Notes under the pieces: model-generated
Told to the model about the DNA's origin: nothing
The model's input: only the letters and a program-made list of their open reading frames with translations
The model's database searches: none
Shown: piece after piece, positions 54,918-64,000 of the stretch
Position numbering within the stretch: position 1 is the first letter of the stretch
Layout: each line of letters opens with the position of its first letter
Position numbers and translations under genes: made by a program
NCBI GenBank assembly: GCA_964016985.1
Contig: OZ024821.1
Coordinates: 125,824,075-125,888,074 of the forward strand
Source: Anodontia alba
Taxonomy: Eukaryota > Mollusca > Bivalvia > Lucinida > Lucinidae
Direction: 5' to 3'
DNA length: 64,000 nucleotides

Positions 54918-55490
54918 TTAGAGTCTTCTTCTTATGACACCATTTGGAGTATACAACCCATTTTGCATCACAGACTTTCTGAGTAGATGCTCTTCTTGAT
55001 TTAGAGACAAAATCTGCAATGTTTTTATAAAAGTTTTTATCTCTGATTGTTTGTTAACTCCCAAGCGTGAAGTGCCAGAGTTAGGAGATTTTGATATTGA
55101 AACTTTCCATTTGCTTGTGTTAGTAAGTCTGGAAAGTACAAGAGTCAAATCAGGGCTGAGACTAGTAGCTGCAACACCTCTGAGAACTAAGGATGTTGAA
55201 GCCAGAGAGGAGCAATTAGAACTATTCTGCACCAAGATTGATGGATGGATTTTGGTTAGAATAGATGGTATCAGAATTGTTGGTGGAAGTGCATATGCAT
55301 GTAAATTGTTCCAGTTCATTGATAATGTGTCTATCGCCAAGGCATGATTGTCCAGAACTGGAGATACATACAATGGGAGTTTGTGATTTAACTGAGTCGC
55401 AAACAAATCCACATTGGGAAAATTGAGCATTTGAAAGATGCAGTTCACCACCCTTTGATCCAGAGACCATTCTGTATTAAGAGGTTTTGT
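54918..55490 (-). pseudogene. DIRS copy 2 RNase H C-terminal / linker region
   Basis: The frame contains FPNVDLFATQLNHKLPLYVS and LAIDTLSMNWNNLHAYALPP, the signature that follows RNase H in DIRS-like pol proteins. It runs on to ILSLNQEEHLLRKS and the recombinase. It is in frame for 177 codons. Confidence 0.8.
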
Positions 55491-56218
55491 CTAATCTCCA
55501 GAGACGACCTGCCAGAATGTTGAATTTGCCTGGGATATGATGAATTCTAAGGATAATGTCGTGTTCCAGGCACCAATGGAGGATTTCCCATACTTCTATG
55601 CATAGGCTGGGGGAAGGTGTTCCTCCTTGTTTGTTTATATATGAGACCACTGTTGTATTGTCAGTGGATTACACAAGATTGGTGTATGCATTGTATGGCT
55701 TTCTTCAGTGTAAACTAATGGCCATTATTTCTAGAATGTTGATTTGGAGCTGGGACTGGTCTTCCATCCAGGGACCATGAAAGGATAATCTCATCATTTT
55801 GAGATGAGCTCCCCATCCATAAAGGCTGGCATCCATGAAAAAGGAATGCATTGGGATCTGGAGGATGGCTGAACATTCCCTGAACAAAGTGATAGGTGTC
55901 CATCCACCATTTCAAATGGAATCGGATCATACTCGTTATCGGAACTTGATGATTCAGTGGTAGAATATGAAGTTTCCAGACCGACAACAGACACATTTGT
56001 AGCGGTTGTAAATGAAGCCTGCCTAGAACAACTAGGTCTGCTGCAGCACTGAGTTTGCCCAAAAAAGAAAAGAAAGTTTGTGCTGAAACTTGAGTCTGAG
56101 TTAGAAATTGTTTGATAGTCAGAAGTAGGGATTCGATATGATCTGGTGGTACCCTGACTATATTCTGTTGTGTCAGAAATTCAATCCCTATGAACATGAA
56201 CTGCTGAGCTGGTTTCAA
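55490..56218 (-). pseudogene. DIRS copy 2 RT connection and RNase H
   Basis: MFIGIEFLTQQNIVRVPPD, then FFSFLGKLSAAADLVVLGRL, then a frame change into FFMDASLYGWGAHL (RNase H Asp) and NILEIMAISLH (Glu). The next segment reads as DNTTVVSYINKQGGT in another frame. The order fits DIRS pol; two or more frameshifts break it. Confidence 0.8.
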
Positions 56219-56810
56219 ATCTGACTTTTTTAGGTTTGGACTGAATCCTAGACTTTGAACTGTTTAGCTGCATACCAGATCTCTTATAAGCCAATCGTCT
56301 AGGTATGGAAAAAATGAGATGGCACGTGAAATGAGTGGTGAAAATCCACAGTCTTAGGGACACTCGGAACAGTACAGCCATGAATTGGAAGACCTGATTT
56401 TTGAACATGAAATCAAGGTATTTCCTTGAATGAGAATGAATCAGAACATGTAAATATGCATCTGTCAGCTCTATGGAGACAGCCCAGTCACTTACTAGTA
56501 TCTATTTCCTTACTGACTTGAGTGTCTCCATTTTGAATGATTGTTTCTTTATGTATAGATTCAATAGAGAAAGGTCTATTACAGGAAGTAACCTTCCATT
56601 CATTTTGGGGATAAGAACTAGCAGGGAATAAAAACTGGGAGTACCCGGATCTTGTACCCTTTCCACTGCCGATTTCTGGAGAAGTTCTGTTATTTCTTCT
56701 CGTAATAATTGGGAAGAAGATTGACTCAGACTTATCGGAACTGTAGATAGAGGGGAAATCAAATTGAATGGTATCCTGAAACCTTTCCAGATGATAGAGA
56801 TGACCCATTT
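56219..56810 (-). pseudogene. DIRS copy 2 reverse transcriptase core
   Basis: LLREEITELLQKSAVERVQD, then SFYSLLVLIPKMNGRLLPVI and DLSLLNLYIKKQSFKMETLK are the fingers and palm start. The catalytic box FPYLDDWLI is intact at 56294-56305 (TAC CTA GAC GAT on the minus strand). Stops lie just after the first segment and after the YLDD box, so the domain is not expressed intact. Confidence 0.85.
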
Positions 56811-56911
56811 GTTTTCAGTTAATTCTCCCTATTGTTCCACAAACAAGGGCCAATCTTCCTCCCACTGGAATATCTGGGTTTAGTAAGATAGGCAGTGGAA
56901 AGGGTTGGCTT

Positions 56912-57235
56912 TCAGAACTTTATTGAAGATGAGGCAGGTTTAGAGGAGGGGAACTGCTTTATGTTGCTACTGCTCTTAGGAAAGTCCTTTTTTGTATTCG
57001 ACAAATTGGATTGTGATTGATTCTTAGACCTGTATGGTTGGTTTTGCTTAGGTCTATAAGATTTTGTCGGCTGTCTAGGTTTTCTGAACGGACCTGTAGC
57101 CGCATATGATGATTTTTGTTGTTGTAGATTTGTGTTACTAGTGGAAGAAGCCAGAAATCTATGTTGTTGCGCTTCGTAATTAGATTTTGCAACTTCCTTG
57201 ACCTTATTGTCAAACAAGCAAATTCCATGGGGAAT
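56912..57235 (-). pseudogene. DIRS copy 2 gag, C-terminal part
   Basis: MEFACLFDNKVKEVAKSNYE then a Gln/Ser/Lys/Pro-rich basic tail (PYRSKNQSQSNLSNTKKDF). This is typical of the nucleic-acid-binding end of DIRS ORF1. It is separated from the N-terminal part by the array at 57236-59218. Confidence 0.7.
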
Positions 57236-58138
57236 TTATGTCCCCCGCCTTATTTTTATTTGAGGTATTAAAAATGGTAAAGTTAACCAGAGGACCATTG
57301 GTCCTGTATCAATTACCTAAATATTGAAGCAGGAAACCAGTGATAAAAAATAATTTCAAGATTCTGAAAAAAACCACATGCATATCTTCAGACCATCCTT
57401 AAAGCACCTGTAAAGTTTCAAAGGATCGGCTTAAAACTGTGGTAGGAGTTACGGGGTCAAGGTACCTACTCCCTATACGCTTCTGTAGTATTAGAACTCA
57501 AAAAATGTCTCTAAGTTAAAAATGCAGAAAAAGTAGTAAAAAATTATTTCAGGATTCTGAAAAAAACACATGCATATCTTCAGGCCATCCTAAAAGCCCT
57601 TGTAAAGTTTCAAAAGGATCGGACAAAAACTGTGGGAGAAGTTAAGGTGACAAGGTACCTGCACCCTATACACTTCTGTAATATTAGAACTCAAAAAATG
57701 TCTAAGTTAAAAATGCAGAAAAAGTAATAAAACAATATTTCAGGATTCTGAAAAAAACCACTGCATATTTTCAGGCCATCCTAAAAGCCCACGTAAAGTT
57801 TCAAAAGGATCGGTCAAAAACTGTGGGAGGAGTTAAGGGGACAAGGTACCTACTCCCTATAGACTTCTGTAATATTAGAACTCAAAAAATGTCTAAGTTC
57901 AAAACGTGTAAAAAGTGATAAAAAATAATTTCAGGATTCTGAAAAAAACACATGCATATCTTCAGACCATCCTTAAAGCACCTGTAAAGTTTCAAAAGGA
58001 TCGGCCAAAAACTGTGGGAGGAGTTAAGGGGACAAGGTACCTGCTCCCTATATACTTGTTTCTACCCAGGAAAAGAGAGGGCCACGTGGAAGATTAGTAC
58101 TAGATTACTAAATGTGTTACCCTCTATAAATAAGGTCG

Positions 58139-58173
<35 letters not shown>

Positions 58174-59218
58174 TTCTGTAGTAATAGAACTCAAAAAATG
58201 TCTAAGTTAAAAATGCGGAAAAAGTAATAAAAAATTATTTCAGGATTCTGAAAAAACCACTTGCATATCTTCAGGCCATCCTGAAAGCCCATGTAAAGTT
58301 TCAAAAGGATCAGCCAAAAACTGTGGGAGGAGTTAAGGGGACAAGGTACCTACTCCCTATATGCTTCTGTAATATTAGAACTCAAAAAATGTCTATGTTC
58401 AAAATGTCTAAAAAGTAATAAAAAATTAATTTCAGGATTCTGAAAAAACCACATGCACATCTTCAGACCATCCTTAAAACACCTGTAAAGTTTCAAAAGA
58501 ATCGGCCAAAAACTGTGGGAGGAGTTAAGGGGACAAGGTACCTGCTCCCTATACACTTCTGTAGTATTAGAACTCAAAAAATGTCTAAGTTAAAAATGCG
58601 GAAAAAGTGATAAAAAATTATTTCAGGATTCTGAAAAAACCACATGCATATCTTCAGGCCATCCTGAAAGCCCATGTAAAGTTTCAAAAGGATCGGCCAA
58701 AAACTGTGGGAGGAGTTATGGGGACAAGGTACCTACTCCCTATAGACTTCTGTAATATTAGAACTCAAAAAATGTCTAAGTTAAAAATGCGGAAAAAGTA
58801 ATAAAAAATTATTTCAGGATTCTGAAAAAACCACATGCAAATCTTCAGACCATCCTTAAAGCACCTGTAAAGTTTCAAAAGGATTGGACAAAAACTGTGG
58901 GAGGAGTTAAGGGGACAAGGTACCTACTCCCTATAGACTTCTGTAATATCAGAACTCAAAAAATGTCTAAGTTAAAAATGCGGAAAAAGTGATAAAAAAT
59001 TATTTCAGGATTCTGAAAAAACCACATGCAAATCTTCAGACCATCCTTAAAACACCTGTAAAGTTTCAAAAGGATCGGACAAAAACTGTGGGAGGAGTTA
59101 AGGGGACAAAGTACCTACTAAAAACTCGGAACCACGCACCACGCGCCACGCGCCACGCCCCACGGAAAACCAAAAACAGTGTCCCTCCACTTTTCTTCGA
59201 AAAGGCGGGGGACAATAA
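57236..59218 (+). mobile_element. Tandem-core element (~190 bp x 9) inserted in DIRS gag
   Basis: The ends are inverted: TTATGTCCCCCGCCTT at the left and AAGGCGGGGGACAATAA at the right. Core markers AAAGTTTCAAAAGGATCGG, AACTGTGGGAGGAGTTAAGG and AACTCAAAAAATGTCTAAGT repeat about every 190 bp. An (ATT)n microsatellite (58138-58170) interrupts one unit. The last part has ACGCGCCACGCGCCACGCC. It splits gag but leaves both halves readable, so it is younger than the DIRS copy. Confidence 0.85.
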
Positions 59219-60010
59219 CTGTAGATAATTAATTGGAGCATTTCTCAGTTCATGACTAGAATGGTCCAAAAGCAATTTAGATGAGGCTATAGCTGTGTCA
59301 CGTCTAGCCCGAAATAATTCTATGGCCAATATAGTCAACACAGCTGTAGCAGGCTTGACTGATTTGGCCACCACTTCCAAGAGTCTGGACAAGGCATTGA
59401 CTGACATAGACTCTTGTTGCAGACATAGATAAGCTGCCAATGAAAATAGGTCAGTATGGGAATTAATAGCCACTAAATTGCAGGCTCTTTTTTCCCATAT
59501 TTCCATGTTTTTGATTGGAACAGAATATTTGCCCCTGCTAGACATGTCTAATTGCGAAGAGTCTGTATCTTGATGGGAAATATTCTCAGTAAGAAAATAT
59601 TGAGATTTGCTCTTGTAATAACTCATAGGAGCCAACAATTTGACCAATTGTTGGAGACATGTCCAGTCTTGACCAAGTTTATCTCACATATAACTTGTTC
59701 TAGATGTGCTTGGTAGTATTTTCTACTAATTTAGAATGAGGAAGAACTTGTAAGGGAGCTGAAGGCAACTCCACAAGTTGTTCAATTCCTGAAAGAGGTT
59801 TGGAGGGAGTACGATCTTCTGAAGGTCTCGGACATATCTCCTCCGTAATAACCTGAAGACTTCATTAATGGCCTTTTCAAAGTACCAGGTTTCTTGTTCA
59901 GATTCAAAACCTGAGTCCTTTGATATTTGGTGCACCGCATTATTGGAATGTATATTCCGTGTTTCCTCAATAACCCTATCAGGTTGTTGTGATGCTTAAT
60001 TATTGTCAAC
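59219..60010 (-). pseudogene. DIRS copy 2 gag, N-terminal part
   Basis: Two frames. One (about 60009-59726) reads NLIGLLRKHGIYIPI and EQETWYFEKAINEVFRLLRR. The other (59647-59219) reads MEIWEKRACNLVAINSHTDL, FSLAAYLCLQQESMSVNALS and ELFRARRDTAIASSKLLLD. An alpha-helical, poorly conserved ORF1 at this position is usual for DIRS elements. The break is one frameshift near 59700. Confidence 0.65.
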
Positions 60011-60439
60011 CTGAGGAGAGGGATGTCTTTGTCTTTGTATCGACAATAAGAGATTCAGATAAGGAAGAGGGAAATCAATGTCTTCTTTTCTTATGTGAAT
60101 GTTTAGACTTCTTTGACTTTCTGCTTCTTCTTCAAAAAGACAAAGAAGATGATGAAGAAGAAGAAGATGAGGAGGAGGCGTATCTTCTCCTCTATTTATG
60201 TTTAGATTTTAGTCTGATCTCTTTTGCTCTGTCTTTTAAGAAATGCAGACCTATTAGACTCCCAAGTATTTTTTTTGGTGGCCGTTTGATCAGAATACTA
60301 GGTCTTACTTAGTACTGAAATCTGGTTCCAGTGGTAGAAACACTCTTTGCTTATTCATTGCGTTCAGAGGCCCATTCATAACTGATTGCTCTGAACTTAA
60401 GAAATGTCTACAACTGGCCACCCTGTATTTAGCACCTAA
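60011..60439 (-). mobile_element. DIRS copy 2 leader region
   Basis: Between gag and the minisatellite. A plus-strand frame rich in Asp/Glu (59989-60312) is antisense here. On the minus strand the same DNA is a TCTTCTTCTTC pyrimidine-rich tract. No further gene seen. Confidence 0.5.
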
Positions 60440-60722
60440 CCTTTGCTGCCTGATGACCGTGCCTGATGACAGGTGACTGGTGGCTGGTGCCCAGTGATTG
60501 GTGACTGGTGCCTGGTTAACCGGTGCCCAATGCCTGGTAACTGACACTCACTGACCGGTGCCCAGTGAGTGGTGCCTGGTGGTCACCACGCAATGACTGG
60601 TGCCTGGATGACTGGTGACTGGTGCCCAGTGACAGGATCAATGCCTGGGGAAGATGACTGGTGCCTGGTGACGTGACCAGTGCCTAGGGCCTGGTGACTG
60701 GTGACCGGTGCCTGGTGGACTT
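60440..60722. repeat. CTGGTGACTGGTGCC minisatellite in DIRS copy 2
   Basis: Units TGACTGGTG, TGCCTGGTG, TGCCCAGTG and TGACCGGTG, ending GCCTGGTGGACTTA as in copies 1 and 3. Confidence 0.85.
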
Positions 60723-61439
60723 AAAATCTGGATGATATGCACATCTATGTAGATGCCACCAATCTGGGCCTACCCCCAGCAGTACTGCCATTCGGGGTGG
60801 TGATCCCATCTCTTGTAGAGTTGTCATCAGGTAAGTCAAATGAACAACTTTCCTTTTTTTTTGGCAAGTCTCTTCCTAGTCATAGCTGATCTTCTGGAGC
60901 AGTGTAATCTGTGCTTGTCTACAAGATCCCATACAGCAGAACTTCACTGTTCAGGTCTTACAGAACAGGCACCCTGATAACCTGGACCAAGAAGAACAAG
61001 ACAAACAATTAGAATGATTATCCCACAATGCTTTTTGATATGACAACCAACACCTCGAACGGTTGTCATCAAAAGTTGGGAAAATGTATGACATAGATTA
61101 ACAATCATTAATAGCTAGAAATCAGAAAGCGAAATTTGAAAAGAGACGGAATCATCTGTGAAAGGAATGATAAAGGGACATGAGAAAACCAGGAAATAAG
61201 AAATATTCTGGAGAAAAGAGAAATAAATTAGATTTTTTTCTCCCCTTAAGAAATCCTGTTTATTTTCTTTGTTCCACAGAAAAGAAACATGATCAAAACA
61301 GCAGGAAGAGTGACGTCACACAGGTAAATGCCTAGGGGACCTTCTAGATTAAGACTTGGTGTTTTCCTGTGGAAGGTTAAACACAGACGACAACAGCACA
61401 ATATCTATAGGTTAATGTATCATGCAGTTAAAATTTGAT

Positions 61440-61855
61440 GAACTGTAGCCTTGAAATAATATGCACTGATCCACATCATAATGTAACTATTTAAAAATAT
61501 TCAGCTTGATGAGATGTAAATTACAGGAGGAGTTAGCCGAAAATGAAAAGTTTATGTAAATTTTCAAAGGGGCATAACTCTGCTAATGTTTTGTGTATTG
61601 TAACCTCGAAATAATATGCCCTGCTCTACATCATAGTGTAACTATTTACAAGGTTTCAGCTTGATTGGATGTATATGATAAGAGGAGTTAGTTGGAAATG
61701 AAAAACTTATAGAAATTTTCAAAGGGGCATAACTCTGCTAATATTTAGTGTACTATGTCCTGGAAACAAGATGACTGCTCCACATCATGGTCTAACAATA
61801 AATCAAGTTTAAGATTAATTGAATTTTACTGTAGGATTTTGGTGAAAACAAAACA
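61440..61855 (+). mobile_element. Pearl-like fragment, three ~165-bp cores
   Basis: GGGGCATAACTCTGCTAAT occurs at 61570 and 61724, with TTTCAGCTTGATTGGATGTA between. It leads directly into the next element's start and has no tail. Confidence 0.6.
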
Positions 61856-63831
61856 AGATGGTCTTATATGGCTCACCTGAGCAAACAGATTTGCATACTT
61901 ACTGTTGAAGTTCACTGCTCTAAGCTTTTTGTATAAATTTTATAGCCCTGCCCCCCACCCACCACCACCCCAGGGGTCATGTTTTTTTAAAGCATCATGA
62001 CGAACTGAATCTTGAAAGAGGGTCACCAAAGGAACATTTCTGCCAAGTTATATTGAAATTAGTCCAGTGGTTTCTGACAAAAAGATTTTTAAAGTGTTTT
62101 ATATAGCTATATAGGGAAAATAAGCCCTACCCCGTAATGGCTATTTTTTTTGACGAATCATGACAGCTTGAACAAACTTGGTAGATTGTCACCAAAGGAA
62201 CATTCCTGCCAAGTTAAACTGAAATTGGTTCAGTGGTTTCTGACAAGAAGATTTTTAAAGTTTTCTATTTAGATATATAGGAAAAATAAGCCCCATGCAT
62301 TAGCAGCCATGTTTTTTGACAAATCATGATTGCTTGAACCACCTTGGTAGAGGGTCACCAAAGCAACATTCCTGCCAGTTAATATTGAAATTGGTCTGGT
62401 GATTTCTGACAAGAAGAATTTTAAAGGTTTCTATACAGATATATACGGAAAATAAGCTGCGCCCCCTAGCAACCATGTTTTTTGACGAATCATGACAGCT
62501 TGAACAAATTTGGTAGAGGGTCACCAAAGAGACTTTCCTGCCAAGTTATACTGAAATTGGTCCAGTGATTTCTGACAAGAAGATTTTTAAAGTTTTCAAT
62601 ATAAATATATTTTGGGAAAACAAGTCCCGCACCCCCCCCCACCCCCACCCCCCCCCCCCCCCTAGGGGCCATGTTTTTTGATGAATCATGATTGCTTGAA
62701 CAAAGAAACATTCTTGCCAAATTATATTGAAATCAGTCCAATGGTTTCTGTCAAGAAGATTTTTAAAGTTTTCTATATAGATATATAGGGAAAATAAGCC
62801 CCTGGCAGCCATGTTTTTTGACAAATCATGATTACTTGAACAATCTTGGTAGCGGGTCACCAAGGAAACATTTCTGTCAAGTTATAATGAAACTGATCCA
62901 GCGGTTTCTGAGAAGAAAATTTTTTAATTTTTCTATACAGATATATAGGGAAAATAAGCCCCGCCCCCTGGCGGCCAAGTTTTTGACGAATCATGACAGC
63001 TTGAACAATCTTGGTAGAGGGTTACAAAAGAAATATTCCTGCAATGTTATATTGAAATGGGTCCAGTGGTTTCTGACAAGAAGATCATTAAAGTTTTCTA
63101 CATAGATATATAGGGAAAATAAGCCCCGCCCCCTAGTCGCAATGTTTTTATAACAAATCATGACGGCTTGAACAATCTTGGTAGAGGTCACAAAGGAAAC
63201 ATTTCTGCCAAGTTATATTGAAATCGGTCCAGTGGTTTCTGACAAGGAGATTTTTAAAGTTTTTTATATAGATAATATAGGGAAAATAAGCCCTGCCCCC
63301 TGGCGGCCATGTTTTTTGACGAATCATGACGGCTTGAACAATCTTGGTAGAGGGTTACAAAAACATTCCTGCTGTGTTATACTGAAATCGGTCCAGTGGT
63401 TTCTGACAAGAAGATTTTTTAAATTTTCTATATAGATATATATATATAGGGAAAATAAGCCCCGCCCCCTGTTTTTTGATGAATCCAAATGGGTGCAACA
63501 ATCTTGGTAGGGGGTCACCAAAGGAACATTTCTGCAAAATTATATTGAAATCGGTCCAGTGTTTTCTGACATGAAGATTTTTTATGTTTTAAGTTAAAAA
63601 ATCTTTTTTTAGCTCCTGTGATCTAGATATGCAGTGGACCGGAACCATTTGAACAACTTTGCAAGAGGACCAACCAAGGATCATTCCTGTGAATTTGGTC
63701 AAAATCCAATCAGTGGTTTAGGAGATGTTGTTTAAAGATTGTGGACAGACGGATGGACAGATGGAAGATGACGACGGATGGTGGCTGATCACAACAGCTC
63801 ACCTTGAGCCTTCGGCTCAGGTGAGCTAAAA
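61855..63831 (+). mobile_element. Pearl-like element, same family as 9297-12236
   Basis: Start CAAGATGGTCTTATATGGCT and CACCTGAGCAAACAG; about ten cores of roughly 165 bp (GAACAATCTTGGTAGAGGGTC); a GACAGACGGATGGACAGATGG tract; tail AGCTCACCTTGAGCCTTCGG / CTCAGGTGAGCT. A C-run (62627-62662) has expanded inside one core. Confidence 0.8.
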
Positions 63832-64000
63832 ACAAAAGATGACACTAAGGAAGTTAACCCATATCTCATGGCTTACAGTTTTTGGGGGCCTCATTTGATT
63901 CCATCAAATTCGTTTGGCCTTCTTAAAATCCCCCAAAAGACTATTCACTTGGTCTGCATTGTTTACCAAGCTTACGTCTGTTATTATGAGAATCTCCAGT

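Larger units (their letters stand above)
53570..61440 (-). mobile_element. DIRS-type retrotransposon copy 2, most complete
   Basis: Termini with the shared repeat lie at 53590-53700 and 61140-61437. Between them, in minus-strand order, are the minisatellite, gag (60010 to 56912), reverse transcriptase, RNase H (56810-55220) and tyrosine recombinase (54900-53950). Without the 2-kb insertion at 57236-59218 the element is about 5.9 kb, normal for DIRS. It is decayed by several frameshifts and stops. Confidence 0.8.

Noticed and set aside
59989..60312. Plus-strand 107-codon ORF with an acidic run
   Set aside because: It is antisense to the leader and gag start of DIRS copy 2, and the acidic run is a GAA/GAT-rich simple tract.

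Overview
The window looks like intron-rich nuclear DNA from an animal, most probably a bivalve mollusc. The grounds are spliced exons, densely nested transposons, tRNA-derived SINEs, DIRS-type and Mag-like Ty3/gypsy retroelements, and many elements built from a tandem core, a tetranucleotide microsatellite and a hairpin tail, the architecture of the 'pearl' elements described from bivalves. The species is not determined. There are no bacterial genes and no CRISPR array.

The host gene runs on the minus strand through most of the window. Nine small exons (51820-51958, 45228-45309, 42710-42920, 37453-37542, 17295-17326, 12575-12689, 7547-7665, 2909-3004, 1880-1991) join with matching splice phases into 996 nt, or 332 codons. 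I recognise the product as the C-terminal half of exocyst subunit Sec8 (EXOC4). The 5' exons lie beyond position 64000 and the last exon(s) before position 1. One exon is only 32 nt. A decayed copy of another exon sits about 45 bp upstream of it in gene order.

Nearly everything else is intronic mobile DNA. (1) There are three DIRS-type tyrosine-recombinase retrotransposons: 3.74-6.67 kb, a heavily interrupted one at about 17.47-32.29 kb, and the most complete at 53.57-61.44 kb. Each carries a CTGGTGACTGGTGCC-type minisatellite at the same internal place. (2) A young Mag-like Ty3/gypsy element at 26467-31898 has 236-bp LTRs, a 5-bp target duplication (CATGC), a SINE inside gag-pol, and several stops and frameshifts. 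(3) A decayed pogo/Tigger-like transposase lies inside an element at about 18.92-22.80 kb, and a TA-flanked non-autonomous element with pogo-like ends lies at 49639-50846. (4) Pearl-like tandem-core elements occupy at least fifteen places. (5) Several SINE families, one LINE 3' end and several palindromic MITE families complete the list.

Insertions are often nested, which gives relative ages: gypsy inside DIRS, SINE inside gypsy, a 475-bp element inside a pearl-like array, and a pearl-like array inside DIRS gag. All retroelements whose strand I could assign (SINEs, LINE, gypsy, DIRS) read on the minus strand, the same sense as EXOC4. All translations, alignments and boundaries were made by eye, and repeat boundaries are approximate unless a target duplication is stated.
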